From Emergencia sp. (GTDB taxonomy: Bacteria > Bacillota > Clostridia > Peptostreptococcales > Anaerovoracaceae): a DNA stretch of 39,098 bases. A program made the position numbers and the translations under genes. The notes beneath the pieces are model-generated. The model saw nothing but the letters and a program-made list of their open reading frames with translations, searched no databases and was not told the origin of the DNA. Of this stretch, positions 16,479-24,923 are shown piece after piece. The stretch's first letter is position 1. Each line of letters starts with the position of its first letter. The stretch covers positions 1-39,098 of the forward strand of contig JALEOD010000014.1 in the NCBI GenBank assembly GCA_022767345.1, written 5' to 3'.

Positions 16479-16844
16479 TTACAGTTTATCCAAATAATTT
16501 TTAATCGCCTCAAAGCTGATATCGCTGATGCAGTGCTCCATGCGGCAGGCATCTTCATAAGCAAGGGATTCTTCCACCCCTAAAAGCATGAGGGCTTTTG
16601 CCAGCACGTTGTGCTTTTCGTAGGTTTTTTCTGCGATGTAAAGCCCCTGCTTTGTCAACTCAATCTGCCCGTCATCGTCTACTGTAACAAAACCGTTTTC
16701 GCGGAATTTTTTCATGGCGACGCTGACAGTAGGCTTGGAAAATCCCATTTCATTGACAATATCAATCGCGCGTACAGAACCGTTGCGTTTCTTTAAAATG
16801 TATATGGTCTCAAAATAATCCTCTGCAGACTGTTGAATTTTCAT
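16479..16844 (-). CDS. DtxR/IdeR-type metal-dependent repressor (short form)
   Basis: The protein has 121 residues. A winged helix covers about 1-65 (AEDYFETIYILKKRNGSVRA, then GFSKPTVSVAMKKF), followed by the metal-binding dimerisation domain. Cys100, Glu103 and His104 (CRMEH) match the DtxR/IdeR metal site, where MntR has Glu in place of Cys; this argues for iron rather than manganese. There is no SH3-like third domain. It is divergent from the feo operon with overlapping promoters, and three palindromes of one type lie in the feo region. Likely it represses iron uptake and itself when iron is replete. Confidence 0.88.
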   Translation of the reverse strand: MKIQQSAEDYFETIYILKKRNGSVRAIDIVNEMGFSKPTVSVAMKKFRENGFVTVDDDGQIELTKQGLYIAEKTYEKHNVLAKALMLLGVEESLAYEDACRMEHCISDISFEAIKNYLDKL

Positions 16845-16870
16845 GATTTATCCTCGCTTTGTTTTTTTCT

Positions 16871-16953
16871 ATTCTATCATAAAAAAAAAGTGTTGACAAG
16901 GAAGTTAGTTTATGCTAACCTGTGAATGCGAGCGAAGTTAGTTATAACTAACT
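16871..16953. promoter_or_regulatory. Divergent overlapping promoters with two DtxR-type operators
   Basis: Rightward: TTGACA (16893-16898) with a -10 near 16916-16921. Leftward: TTGTCA (complement of 16894-16899), 17-base spacer, then TAGAAT (complement of 16871-16876). The two -35 boxes overlap. Operator 1 is GTTAG-N6-CTAAC (16904-16919), between the rightward -35 and -10. Operator 2 lies in the exact 18-bp palindrome AGTTAGTTATAACTAACT (16936-16953). The sites lie 33 bp apart, about three helical turns. Repression by the adjacent DtxR-type protein is inferred. Confidence 0.8.
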
Positions 16954-16982
16954 AAAGCGGCAACGGAAAAGGAGGTAAAACG

Positions 16983-17279
16983 ATGAGTGTTGTAATTATT
17001 GGCGGACATGAGCGAATGGAATACAGATATCAGAAAATCTGTGAGGAATATGGCTGCACTGCAAAAGTCTATACGAAAGAAAAGGGCGCAATGAAGAAAA
17101 AAATTGGTTCACCGGATTTATTAATTTGTTTTACCACTACAGTATCACATAAAATGGTACATACCGCCGCCCAAGAGGCAAAGAGAGGCGGCTTTCCAAT
17201 TGCACATTGTCACAGCAGCAGCGGGTCTGCTTTAGCGGAAGTGCTAAAGAATCAGGGACTCGTATCTTTTAAATCGTGA
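16983..17279 (+). CDS. DUF2325 family protein of the feo operon
   Basis: The protein has 98 residues. It begins MSVVIIGGHERMEYRYQKIC, and HCHSSSGSALAEVL near the end is typical of DUF2325. Conserved His and Cys residues (HERM, CHSSSG) suggest metal or redox sensing, but no biochemistry is established that I can cite. It is the first gene after the DtxR-regulated promoter, with AAAGGAGG before the ATG, so it should be expressed when iron is scarce. A third operator follows its stop directly. Confidence 0.82.
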   Translation: MSVVIIGGHERMEYRYQKICEEYGCTAKVYTKEKGAMKKKIGSPDLLICFTTTVSHKMVHTAAQEAKRGGFPIAHCHSSSGSALAEVLKNQGLVSFKS

Positions 17280-17295
17280 GTTAGTAAAGGCTAAC
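17280..17295 (+). promoter_or_regulatory. Third DtxR-type operator, before feoA
   Basis: GTTAG-N6-CTAAC starts one base after the stop of the DUF2325 gene and has the same half-sites and spacing as the two sites at 16904 and 16937. An internal operator suggests a second regulated start for feoA-feoA-feoB. I do not see a clear promoter pair around it. Confidence 0.7.
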
Positions 17296-17325
17296 CTGAG
17301 TAAATTGAGGAAAAAAGGAGGAACT

Positions 17326-17538
17326 ATGATGCCTTTATCTATGGCAAAGCCGGGTGAAACCGTGACGATAAAAAAAATAGGGGGCAAACCCGAAGTCCGT
17401 CAGCATATGGCGGAGCTGGGGTTTGTGATTGATGAAAAAGTAACTGTTATCAGTGAAGCCGGCGGCAGCCTGATTCTGCAGGTAAAAGACAGCAGAATTG
17501 CTTTGGGCAAAGATATGGCTGTAAAAATTATGTTTTAA
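17326..17538 (+). CDS. feoA: FeoA-type SH3-like protein (first copy)
   Basis: About 71 residues: MPLSMAKPGETVTIKKIGGK, then HMAELGFVIDEKVTVI and DSRIALGKDMAVKIMF, the typical FeoA beta-barrel. AAGGAGG lies at 17315-17321, so the second ATG (17329) may be the real start. FeoA is a small cytosolic partner of the ferrous iron transporter FeoB. Two consecutive feoA genes are common in Clostridia. Confidence 0.9.
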   Translation: MMPLSMAKPGETVTIKKIGGKPEVRQHMAELGFVIDEKVTVISEAGGSLILQVKDSRIALGKDMAVKIMF

Positions 17539-17552
17539 ATTTGGAGGTAGTA

Positions 17553-17774
17553 ATGCGAACTTTAAAAGATGTCAACGTAAAAGAAACTGTAACCGTAGAG
17601 AAAATCAATGGGGCAGGCGCAATTAAGAGAAGAATTATGGACATGGGACTAACCAAAGGAACAGTAGTTTATGTGCGTAAGGTGGCACCTCTGGGCGATC
17701 CCATTGAGCTGACAGTCAGAGGTTACGAACTTAGTATCAGAAAAGCAGACGCTGAAATGATAGATGTGAAATAG
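17553..17774 (+). CDS. feoA: FeoA-type SH3-like protein (second copy)
   Basis: The protein has 73 residues. ATG 17553 follows GGAGG; an in-frame TTG at 17541 overlaps the ribosome site and is rejected. RRIMDMGLTKGTVVYVRKVAPLGDP and the ending RGYELSIRKADAEMI are the classic FeoA signature, closer to the textbook family than the first copy. It sits 14 bases before feoB, whose product it presumably contacts. Confidence 0.92.
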   Translation: MRTLKDVNVKETVTVEKINGAGAIKRRIMDMGLTKGTVVYVRKVAPLGDPIELTVRGYELSIRKADAEMIDVK

Positions 17775-17788
17775 GGGAGGAAGAAAGA

Positions 17789-19960
17789 ATGCAATATAAA
17801 ATAGCCCTTGCCGGAAACCCTAACAGCGGCAAGACAACTCTGTTTAATGCCTTGACAGGAAGTTCACAGTATGTGGGTAACTGGCCTGGCGTAACTGTAG
17901 AGAAGAAAGACGGAAAATTAAAAGGTCACAGCGATGTAGTCATTCAGGATTTACCTGGTATTTATTCTCTGTCACCGTATACTTTGGAAGAGGTTGTATC
18001 CAGAAAGTATCTGGTCAATGAAAAACCTGACGCAATTTTAAACATTATTGATGGAACTAATATTGAAAGAAATCTGTACTTAACCACACAACTCATTGAG
18101 CTGGGGATTCCTGTGCTTGTGTGTGTCAACATGATGGACCTTGTCAGAAAGAATGGAGATAAGGTTGACCTTGGCAAACTAAGCAAAGAACTGGGATGTC
18201 AGGTGGTTCCGATTAGTGCCTTAAAAGGCGAGGGCTGCATTGAGGCAGCAGAAAAGGCGCTGAAAATTGCCGAGGCACACAAAACTGTAGATATGCCTCA
18301 TGTTTTTACAGGAAGTGTAGAACATGCGCTGGCTCACATTGAGGAATCTATTTCTCTAATGGTAGAACCTGGATTTTTACGCTGGTATGCTATTAAAATC
18401 TTTGAACGCGATGAGGATGTGCGGGAAAATCTTCGCATAGACGCAGATCTTTTAGCACATCTGGAGGAGCACATCACAGACTGCGAAGATGAGCTTGATG
18501 ACGAAGCTGAAAGCATTATTACGAATCAGCGATACAGTTATATCAGCAAAGTGGTAGAACGTGCGGTAGTTAAAAAAGAGAGAAGAGAAAACCTGACTGT
18601 CTCTGACAGAATTGACAAGGTTGTAACGAATAGAATTGCAGCCCTTCCGATTTTCATCGGGGTTATGTGGCTGGTATACTACATTGCAATGTCTACAGTT
18701 GGTGCAATGGCAACGGATTGGACCAACGATGTGCTCTTTGGGGATATCGTGCCGCCAGCGGTTTCCGGATTTTTGGAAGGCATCGGCTGCGCAGACTGGT
18801 TAGTCGGACTCATTGTAGATGGTGTTGTTGCCGGCGTAGGCGCAGTACTGGGCTTCGTGCCGCAAATGCTGGTGCTTTTCATCTTGCTGGCATTTTTGGA
18901 AAGCTGCGGCTATATGGCAAGAATCGCTTTCATTATGGATAGAATTTTCCGCAGATTTGGGCTTTCAGGAAAGTCCTTTATCCCAATGCTGGTTGGCGTT
19001 GGCTGTGGTGTACCGGGGGTTATGGCGTCCAGAACCATTGAAAGCGACCGCGACAGAAAAATGACTGTTATGACAACAACCTTTATTCCATGCGGCGCAA
19101 AGATGCCTATCGTAGCGCTGATTGCAGGCGCGCTCTTTGACGGTGATGCATGGGTAGCAACCAGTGCTTACTTTGTAGGTGTTGCAGCTATCGTAATTTC
19201 AGGAATTATCCTGAAGAAGACAAAGATGTTTGCGGGAGAACCTGCACCGTTTGTGATGGAACTTCCGGCTTATCATATGCCGACCATCGGTACACTTCTT
19301 AGAAGAATGTGGGAAAGAGGCTGGTCATTTATCAAAAGAGCTGGTACAATTATCTTGTTATCCACAATCGTAATCTGGTTCCTGTCCAACTTCAGTGTAG
19401 AGGGCGGATTCCATATGATTTCTGATGTACTGGAACAGGATACGACACTGCTTGCAAATCTGGGAGCACTTCTTGCGTGGATTTTCGTTCCTCTTGGATT
19501 CGGAAGCTGGAAAGCGACCGTTGCGGCTATTACCGGTCTTGTAGCAAAGGAAAACGTAGTTGGTACGTTCGGTGTACTTTATGGATTTGCGGAGGCTTCA
19601 GAAGATGGTGCAGAGTACTGGAGTGCATTATCTGCAGACTTTACTGCAGCAGCGGCTTACGCGTTCTTAGTATTCAATCTGCTTTGCGCTCCGTGCTTTG
19701 CAGCAATGGGTGCAATTAAGAGAGAAATGAACAACACCAAGTGGTTCTGGTTTGCAATTGGTTATCAGACAATACTTGCTTATCTGGTATCCATGTGTGT
19801 ATATCAGTTCTGGACAGCTTTCGCCGGCGGCGGATTTGGAATCGGAACAGTTGCAGCAATTGCAGCGGCAGCGTTCATCATTTATATGCTGGTTCATCCG
19901 GCGTCTCAGAGCACTGAGAGCATCAAAAAAGTTGCTTATAAGAATAGTAAAGCAGCATAA
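17789..19960 (+). CDS. feoB: Ferrous iron transporter FeoB
   Basis: The protein has 723 residues. The N-terminal G-protein domain shows G1 GNPNSGKTT (9-17), switch residues NWPGVTVEKK, DLPGIYSLSP (G3), VNMMD (G4) and SALKGEG (G5). A helical GDI-like spacer follows (about 170-270). The membrane part has two Gate regions, with GCGVPGVMASRTIE near 405-420 and CGAKMPIVALI near 435. It imports Fe(II) across the cytoplasmic membrane. It lies downstream of two feoA genes and three DtxR-type operators, with the Cys-rich tail peptide 23 bases after. Confidence 0.98.
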   Translation: MQYKIALAGNPNSGKTTLFNALTGSSQYVGNWPGVTVEKKDGKLKGHSDVVIQDLPGIYSLSPYTLEEVVSRKYLVNEKPDAILNIIDGTNIERNLYLTTQLIELGIPVLVCVNMMDLVRKNGDKVDLGKLSKELGCQVVPISALKGEGCIEAAEKALKIAEAHKTVDMPHVFTGSVEHALAHIEESISLMVEPGFLRWYAIKIFERDEDVRENLRIDADLLAHLEEHITDCEDELDDEAESIITNQRYSYISKVVERAVVKKERRENLTVSDRIDKVVTNRIAALPIFIGVMWLVYYIAMSTVGAMATDWTNDVLFGDIVPPAVSGFLEGIGCADWLVGLIVDGVVAGVGAVLGFVPQMLVLFILLAFLESCGYMARIAFIMDRIFRRFGLSGKSFIPMLVGVGCGVPGVMASRTIESDRDRKMTVMTTTFIPCGAKMPIVALIAGALFDGDAWVATSAYFVGVAAIVISGIILKKTKMFAGEPAPFVMELPAYHMPTIGTLLRRMWERGWSFIKRAGTIILLSTIVIWFLSNFSVEGGFHMISDVLEQDTTLLANLGALLAWIFVPLGFGSWKATVAAITGLVAKENVVGTFGVLYGFAEASEDGAEYWSALSADFTAAAAYAFLVFNLLCAPCFAAMGAIKREMNNTKWFWFAIGYQTILAYLVSMCVYQFWTAFAGGGFGIGTVAAIAAAAFIIYMLVHPASQSTESIKKVAYKNSKAA

Positions 19961-19983
19961 AAAAGATAGAGGGGTGATATGAT

Positions 19984-20142
19984 ATGAATGCAGCGACAAT
20001 TATTGTACTTTTGCTTGTGATAGTACTGGCAGGCCTCGCCCTCTGGTCCATTATAAAGACTAAAAAAAACGGCGGCGGCTGCGCGGGCTGTGACGGCTGC
20101 TGCGGCGGCTGCAGTCACTGCGGAACGCAAAAGGGAAAATAA
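19984..20142 (+). CDS. FeoB-associated Cys-rich membrane peptide
   Basis: A 52-residue protein, easily missed because of its size. One membrane segment covers about 5-24 (ATIIVLLLVIVLAGLALWSI), then a short KTKKNGGG linker and a tail with seven cysteines (CAGCDGCCGGCSHC). This is the design of the FeoB-associated Cys-rich membrane proteins found after feoB. The tail probably binds iron on the cytosolic side. A GGGGTGAT ribosome site precedes the ATG. It ends the feo operon. Confidence 0.88.
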   Translation: MNAATIIVLLLVIVLAGLALWSIIKTKKNGGGCAGCDGCCGGCSHCGTQKGK

Positions 20143-20161
20143 CGAGAAGAAAACATAACTG

Positions 20162-20202
20162 AAAAGGACGGTGCGTACGTATCAATGCACCGTCCTTTTT
20201 TT
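20162..20202 (+). terminator. Terminator of the feo operon, bidirectional
   Basis: AAAAGGACGGTGC (20162-20174) pairs with GCACCGTCCTTTT (20187-20199) and Ts continue to 20202. The A run on the left would also serve the converging nitroreductase gene, whose stop overlaps the last bases. Confidence 0.93.
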
Positions 20203-20812
20203 AAATAATATCTGCGATTTCCTCAAAACTCTTTTTCTTTAAAACAGGAAGTTTGTAGCCAGGATCAGGTTTTCCCACAACCAGAACCATAACCGGCGTT
20301 TCGCCTTCCGGACGTCCCAGCAGAGTACGCAGGAAAGTCGGCGGGGCAGGTGTATAGGTCAGACTGGCAAGACTGGCATTGCGCAGAGCGTTAATCAAAA
20401 ATCCGATGGAGATACCGATGGATTCGTTGACGTAGTAGTTCTGGTCTTTGGTGCCGTCTTCTAGTGTCTTGTACCATTCCTTGAAAATAACGATGAGGCA
20501 GGGCGCTTCTGTCAGAAACGGCTTTTCCCAAGTTACACTGAGCTTATCAAGGTCAGCCCGCCATTCATCAGTAATCTTGCTTTCGTAAAATTTCTTTTCT
20601 ACCTTTTCGGCTTCTTCACGAATTTTAGCTTTCATGGCAGGGTCAGTGACAATGCTGAAATGCCAAGGCTGTTTGTCTGCGCCGTTAGGTGCAGTTCCCG
20701 CGGTTAAAACGCAGTTCCTGATGACTTCCATGTCGATTGGTTCCGGCAGGAACTCTCTGTAAGTGCGGCGTTTGCGGGATTCTTCCAAAAGTTTCCGCGA
20801 TTTTTCTCTCAT
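20201..20812 (-). CDS. Nitroreductase-family flavoprotein, iodotyrosine-deiodinase-like
   Basis: The protein has 203 residues. RRTYREFLPEPIDMEVI near the start and TAPNGADKQPWHFSIVTDP are nitroreductase-fold FMN-binding segments. FLTEAPCLIVIFKEWY, NYYVNESIGISIGFLINAL, LTYTPAPPTFLRTLLGRP and VLVVGKPDP follow the layout of the iodotyrosine deiodinase subgroup rather than classic NfsB. That subgroup reductively removes halogens from halotyrosines or carries out other flavin reductions. The substrate in this organism is open. It is convergent with the feo operon and has its own ribosome site (AGGAGG on the minus strand). Confidence 0.85.
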   Translation of the reverse strand: MREKSRKLLEESRKRRTYREFLPEPIDMEVIRNCVLTAGTAPNGADKQPWHFSIVTDPAMKAKIREEAEKVEKKFYESKITDEWRADLDKLSVTWEKPFLTEAPCLIVIFKEWYKTLEDGTKDQNYYVNESIGISIGFLINALRNASLASLTYTPAPPTFLRTLLGRPEGETPVMVLVVGKPDPGYKLPVLKKKSFEEIADII

Positions 20813-20934
20813 GAAAAAATTCCTCCTGTAAAATAACTAAGAAAAGAATAACACAGTTTTTTAGACAAGGTAAGGAGTAATTGTTGTATCTAAACAAAAA
20901 AATACATCATATGTTGTAACTTTGAACATGGAAT

Positions 20935-20960
20935 GCTGTTGCTCTGTATAGTGCAACAGC
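20935..20960. repeat. 8-bp inverted repeat GCTGTTGC/GCAACAGC
   Basis: GCTGTTGC (20935-20942) and GCAACAGC (20953-20960) flank 10 bases, in the gap between the nitroreductase gene and hrcA. The same CTGTTGC/GCAACAG arms with a 6-base gap occur at 33064-33083. It may be an operator half-site pair or a small hairpin. Confidence 0.5.
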
Positions 20961-21015
20961 GACTTGCATTCACTAAAAACACACAAAAATAACATAAAAA
21001 AATATGAAAATCCTG

Positions 21016-21044
21016 TTGACATTAGGGCAGAATAGGACTATATT
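21016..21044 (+). promoter_or_regulatory. Sigma-A promoter of the hrcA operon
   Basis: TTGACA (21016-21021), 17-base spacer, TATATT (21039-21044). The start site would be about 21051, so the CIRCE operator covers the first bases of the transcript. Confidence 0.88.
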
Positions 21045-21055
21045 ATATATAGTGA

Positions 21056-21082
21056 TTAGCACTCGTAAGAAGTGAGTGCTAA
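21056..21082 (+). promoter_or_regulatory. CIRCE operator
   Basis: TTAGCACTC-N9-GAGTGCTAA, a perfect match to the consensus bound by HrcA. It lies between the promoter and the hrcA ribosome site (AAGGAGA at 21084-21090), so HrcA represses its own operon until heat or misfolded protein ties up the chaperonin. Confidence 0.98.
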
Positions 21083-21096
21083 TAAGGAGAAGCGTA

Positions 21097-22140
21097 ATGG
21101 AATTAACAGATAGAAAATTGAAGATTTTACAGGCCATTATCAGCGACTATGTCAGGTCTGCAGAGCCTGTGGGTTCCAGAACCCTCTCGAAGAGATTTGA
21201 TCTCGGAATCAGTCCGGCGACCATTCGTAATGAGATGAGCGATTTAGAAGAGATGGGGTATCTGACACATCCGCATACTTCTGCAGGTAGAGTTCCTTCT
21301 GATAAGGCTTACAGATTATATGTCAATAATCTGATGGAGAAACGGGAGTTGAGTCCCATTGAGAAGAACCTCATTGCCGAGAAGCTAAGGTCCGATGTTA
21401 CTGAGTTTGATGAGACCATCAAGCATGCAGCCAGAATCCTTTCAGAGATTACTAATCTTACCTCTTTTGCCATGACACCGAGCAAGAGTGAGGATACGCT
21501 GAAGTTTATCAATCTTTTGCCGGTAGACGAGAATACTGTTGTGTTGATGATTGTATCTGAGAGCGGCAAGATTTCCAATACAGCCCTAAGAATGCGGGTT
21601 CCTTATACTGAGGAAGGTTTGCAGATTCTGGCAAAGAATATGACATATAACTTTAACGGCAAGAAGATAACGGACGTTCTGAGAGAATACATTATCGCAA
21701 GCTTTGAGTCCGATATAGAGGCGATGAGCAAGCTTGCTGAGAATATCATGCCGAACTTTATGAAGACGCTGGAGGATATGCTCAATGTGAATCTCTACAT
21801 GGACGGACTGACCAATATATTCGATATTCCTGAATACAATGATTTGGAAAAGGCGAAGAGCTTTCTTTCACTTCTTGATAAGAAGGAAGATTTTGCAAAG
21901 AAGTTAATGGAGAGAGAAGATGGTATCATCGTAACCATCGGAGATGAGAATGCTGACGATTTGATGAATGATTGTTCCATGATTACGGCAACCTATCATG
22001 TAGACGGTAAGATGGTCGGTAAGATTGGCGTCATCGGTCCGACTCGTATGAAGTACGGCGAGATTACATCAATTATCGAGTATCTGACAGAGAATCTCAG
22101 CAGTACATTTCAATTGGAAGGCGGTGAAGACGAAGAGTGA
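21097..22140 (+). CDS. hrcA: Heat-inducible transcription repressor HrcA
   Basis: The protein has 347 residues; ATG 21097 follows AAGGAGA. The N-terminal winged helix (1-95) shows DRKLKILQAIISDYV, AEPVGSRTLSKRF, ATIRNEMSDLEEMG and HPHTSAGRVPSDKAYR, all diagnostic. The middle and C-terminal domains end with IGVIGPTRMKYGEI. It binds CIRCE, directly upstream, and is the first gene of the operon; its last bases overlap the start of grpE. Confidence 0.97.
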   Translation: MELTDRKLKILQAIISDYVRSAEPVGSRTLSKRFDLGISPATIRNEMSDLEEMGYLTHPHTSAGRVPSDKAYRLYVNNLMEKRELSPIEKNLIAEKLRSDVTEFDETIKHAARILSEITNLTSFAMTPSKSEDTLKFINLLPVDENTVVLMIVSESGKISNTALRMRVPYTEEGLQILAKNMTYNFNGKKITDVLREYIIASFESDIEAMSKLAENIMPNFMKTLEDMLNVNLYMDGLTNIFDIPEYNDLEKAKSFLSLLDKKEDFAKKLMEREDGIIVTIGDENADDLMNDCSMITATYHVDGKMVGKIGVIGPTRMKYGEITSIIEYLTENLSSTFQLEGGEDEE

Positions 22141-22730
22141 GTGAGGAGACTAAGGTGAATCAGGAAGAATTGAAAGAAGAACAGAAAGCAGAAGACCTGG
22201 AGCGTGCAGCCGGGGAAGCTGAGGCAGAGAAAATGCCGGAAGATGATGCAGCAGAGGCTGAAGCCTCCGGGGAATCCGATGAGAAGGAGGAAGATGCCAA
22301 GGCTGAGAATACAGAAGAAGATGAAGCACTGAATACTAAATATCTTCGCCTGATGGCAGATTTCCAGAACTACAAGAGACGGGCAGAGAAAGAAAAAGGC
22401 GACATATACGCCTATGCCAACGAGAAAATTGTCGTAGAGCTTTTGGACGTTCTGGATAACTTTGAAAGAGCGCTGCAGCATGAAGCTGCGGACGAAAGCT
22501 TTGCGGAAGGTATGAGGATGATTTTCAAACAGCTGACGGATGTCTTAGAAAAATCCGGGCTGGAAGAAATAAAAGCACAGGGAGAGGAATTCGATCCCAA
22601 CTTCCACAATGCAGTCATGACGGAAGACAATCCCGACTATGAAAGCGGAAAAGTCACTGCAGTGCTGCAGAAAGGGTATTTACTCAATAAGAAGGTTATC
22701 AGGCCTTCGATGGTCAAAGTCAACAATTAA
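22137..22730 (+). CDS. grpE: Nucleotide exchange factor GrpE
   Basis: The protein has up to 197 residues from GTG 22137, which overlaps the hrcA stop. GTG 22155, six bases after GAGGAG, is an alternative start. The first 65 residues are very acidic and low in complexity. The conserved part begins YLRLMADFQNYKRRAEKEK (coiled coil), then VVELLDVLDNFERAL and a C-terminal beta wing GYLLNKKVIRPSMVKV. GrpE releases ADP from DnaK. Confidence 0.95.
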   Translation: MSEETKVNQEELKEEQKAEDLERAAGEAEAEKMPEDDAAEAEASGESDEKEEDAKAENTEEDEALNTKYLRLMADFQNYKRRAEKEKGDIYAYANEKIVVELLDVLDNFERALQHEAADESFAEGMRMIFKQLTDVLEKSGLEEIKAQGEEFDPNFHNAVMTEDNPDYESGKVTAVLQKGYLLNKKVIRPSMVKVNN

Positions 22731-22735
22731 CGACC

Positions 22736-22838
22736 TTTTTTCCGCATTACTTCGGATTTTTTCAATGACTGCGAAAGTTACGTATCTAAAGTACGCGCCT
22801 GTCGCAGCATTTCAAAGTCCTGTGTACTGCGAAAAAAA
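22736..22838. repeat. Long imperfect hairpin repeat, copy 1 (grpE-dnaK)
   Basis: About 100 bases that fold on themselves: CCGCATTAC at the left end pairs with GTACTGCG at the right, ACTGCGAAA with the internal GTCGCAGC region, and CGTA with TACG near the centre. It shares CCGCATT-CTTCGG at the left, AGTACGCGC in the middle and CTGTG-ACTGCGAAAA at the right with the element after dnaK. I infer an intergenic repeat family that may also modulate transcript levels. Confidence 0.65.
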
Positions 22839-22925
22839 TCTTCGTTAATTGAGTTTTATAACTTTGAGAAAACATAATAAAGTAAAAAAAGTAAATTTAA
22901 CATAAACCAAAAGGAGGAATTTAAA

Positions 22926-24809
22926 ATGGCTAAAGTAATCGGTATAGATTTAGGAACAACAAACAGCTGCGTATCCGTACTGGAAGGCGGCGATCCTGTC
23001 GTAATTGCAAATGCAGAGGGTAACAGAACCACACCGTCTGTAGTAGGTTTTGCAAAGAACGGCGAAAGACTGGTTGGCGAAACTGCAAAGAGACAGGCAG
23101 TAACCAATCCGGAAAGAACTATCGCGTCCATCAAGAGACACATGGGTGAAGATTACACTGTAGAAATCGACGGAAAGAAATATACACCGCAGGACATTTC
23201 TGCAATGATTCTTGCTAAACTGAAAGCAGATGCTGAAAGCTATCTGGGAGAAAAGGTAACAGAAGCGGTTATCACCGTTCCTGCATACTTCTCCGATGCA
23301 CAGAAGCAGGCAACCAAAGACGCAGGCAAAATCGCGGGACTTGAAGTAAAGAGAATTATCAACGAGCCGACTGCTGCTTCACTGGCATACGGTCTTGATA
23401 AAGAAGAGGGGTCTCACAAGATTCTGGTATATGACCTGGGCGGCGGTACCTTCGATGTATCCATTCTGGAACTGGGTGACGGCGTATTTGAAGTACTGGC
23501 AACCAACGGTGATACACACCTGGGCGGCGACGACTTTGACAACGCAGTGATGAACTTCCTGGCTGACAGCTTTGCGAAGGAAAACGGCGTAGACCTGCGT
23601 GCTGACAAGATGGCGCTGCAGAGATTGAAAGAAGCTGCCGAAAAAGCAAAGAAAGAGCTGTCCAGTGCACAGACCACCAACATCAATCTGCCGTTCATTA
23701 CAGTAACTGCAGATGGTCCTCTGCACCTGAACATGGATTTAACCAGAGCAAAATTTGACCAGCTGACTGCTGATCTGGTAAAGAAGTCCATCGAGCCGAT
23801 GAAGAAGGCTATGGCAGACGCAGGCGTTTCCAATGCTGATATCGCAAAGGTAATCTTAGTCGGCGGTTCCACAAGAATTCCGGCTGTACAGGAAGCTGTA
23901 AAGAATGTAACAGGAAAAGAACCGTTTAAGGGCATCAATCCTGACGAATGCGTATCCATCGGCGCAGCAATTCAGGCCGGCGTACTGACTGGTGAAGTCA
24001 ACGATGTACTGCTGCTGGATGTAACTCCGCTGTCCCTGTCCATTGAAACACTGGGCGGCGTAGCGACTAAGCTGATTGAAAGAAATACAACGATTCCGAC
24101 TAAGAAGAGTCAGATTTTCTCCACAGCTGCTGACAATCAGACTGCTGTAGATATTCACGTAATGCAGGGTGAACGCGAAATGGCTTCCGGCAACATCACG
24201 CTGGGTCGTTTCCAGCTGACCGGTATCGCGCCGGCTCCTCGCGGCATTCCGCAGATTGAAGTTACTTTCGACATCGATGCAAACGGTATCGTAAACGTAA
24301 GCGCAAAGGATTTGGGCACCGGCAAAATGCAGAATATCACAATCACTTCTTCTACGAACCTGTCTGAAGATGAAATCAACCAGAAGGTAAAAGAAGCAGA
24401 ACAGTATGCAGAAGAAGATAAGAAGAGAAAGGCTGAAATCGAAGAGAGAAACAAGGCTGAAAATCTGGTATACGAAACAGAAAAGGCTTTAGGTGAATTA
24501 GAAGGTAAGATTTCCGAAGAAGAAAAGAAATCTGTTGAGGAAGCAAAGGATGCCCTGAAGAGCGCTCTGGAAGCAAACAATCCGGACGATATCAAGGCTA
24601 AGACTGAAGCTCTGACCGAAAAGTTCCACGCAATTTCCACGAAGCTTTATGAACAGGCTGCACAGGCACAGCAGGCTGCAGGCGGAGCAGGATTTGATCC
24701 GAACATGGCAGGCGGATTCAATCCGAATGCCGGCGCTGCAGGTGATGCTGCAGGTCCTGCAGGAGATAATGTTGTGGATGCGGACTATGAGGTTGTTGAC
24801 GAAGACTAA
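22926..24809 (+). CDS. dnaK: Chaperone DnaK (Hsp70)
   Basis: The protein has 627 residues, full length. ATPase domain: [12 protein letters not shown] (phosphate 1), [25 protein letters not shown]. The linker [12 protein letters not shown] precedes the substrate domain (about 390-500), then the helical lid and a Gly/Ala-rich tail ending [17 protein letters not shown] precedes the ATG. It binds and refolds unfolded proteins with DnaJ and GrpE. Hairpin repeats on both sides separate it from its partners. Confidence 0.99.
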   Translation: MAKVIGIDLGTTNSCVSVLEGGDPVVIANAEGNRTTPSVVGFAKNGERLVGETAKRQAVTNPERTIASIKRHMGEDYTVEIDGKKYTPQDISAMILAKLKADAESYLGEKVTEAVITVPAYFSDAQKQATKDAGKIAGLEVKRIINEPTAASLAYGLDKEEGSHKILVYDLGGGTFDVSILELGDGVFEVLATNGDTHLGGDDFDNAVMNFLADSFAKENGVDLRADKMALQRLKEAAEKAKKELSSAQTTNINLPFITVTADGPLHLNMDLTRAKFDQLTADLVKKSIEPMKKAMADAGVSNADIAKVILVGGSTRIPAVQEAVKNVTGKEPFKGINPDECVSIGAAIQAGVLTGEVNDVLLLDVTPLSLSIETLGGVATKLIERNTTIPTKKSQIFSTAADNQTAVDIHVMQGEREMASGNITLGRFQLTGIAPAPRGIPQIEVTFDIDANGIVNVSAKDLGTGKMQNITITSSTNLSEDEINQKVKEAEQYAEEDKKRKAEIEERNKAENLVYETEKALGELEGKISEEEKKSVEEAKDALKSALEANNPDDIKAKTEALTEKFHAISTKLYEQAAQAQQAAGGAGFDPNMAGGFNPNAGAAGDAAGPAGDNVVDADYEVVDED

Positions 24810-24821
24810 GGCGCACTTGCT

Positions 24822-24923
24822 AAATTTCCGCATTGCTTCGGTTTGCTTTCATTCGTGTTCGCTTACGTACTTCAAGTACGCGCACTCACACTCTTTCGGC
24901 AAGCCTGTGCACTGCGAAAATTT
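24822..24923. repeat. Long imperfect hairpin repeat, copy 2 (dnaK-dnaJ)
   Basis: About 100 bases. AAATTTCCGCATTGC at the left pairs with GTGCACTGCGAAAATTT at the right through several mismatches, with CGTACTT/AAGTACG at the tip. Compared with copy 1, many differences leave the pairing possible, as expected if the fold rather than the sequence is kept. Confidence 0.7.
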
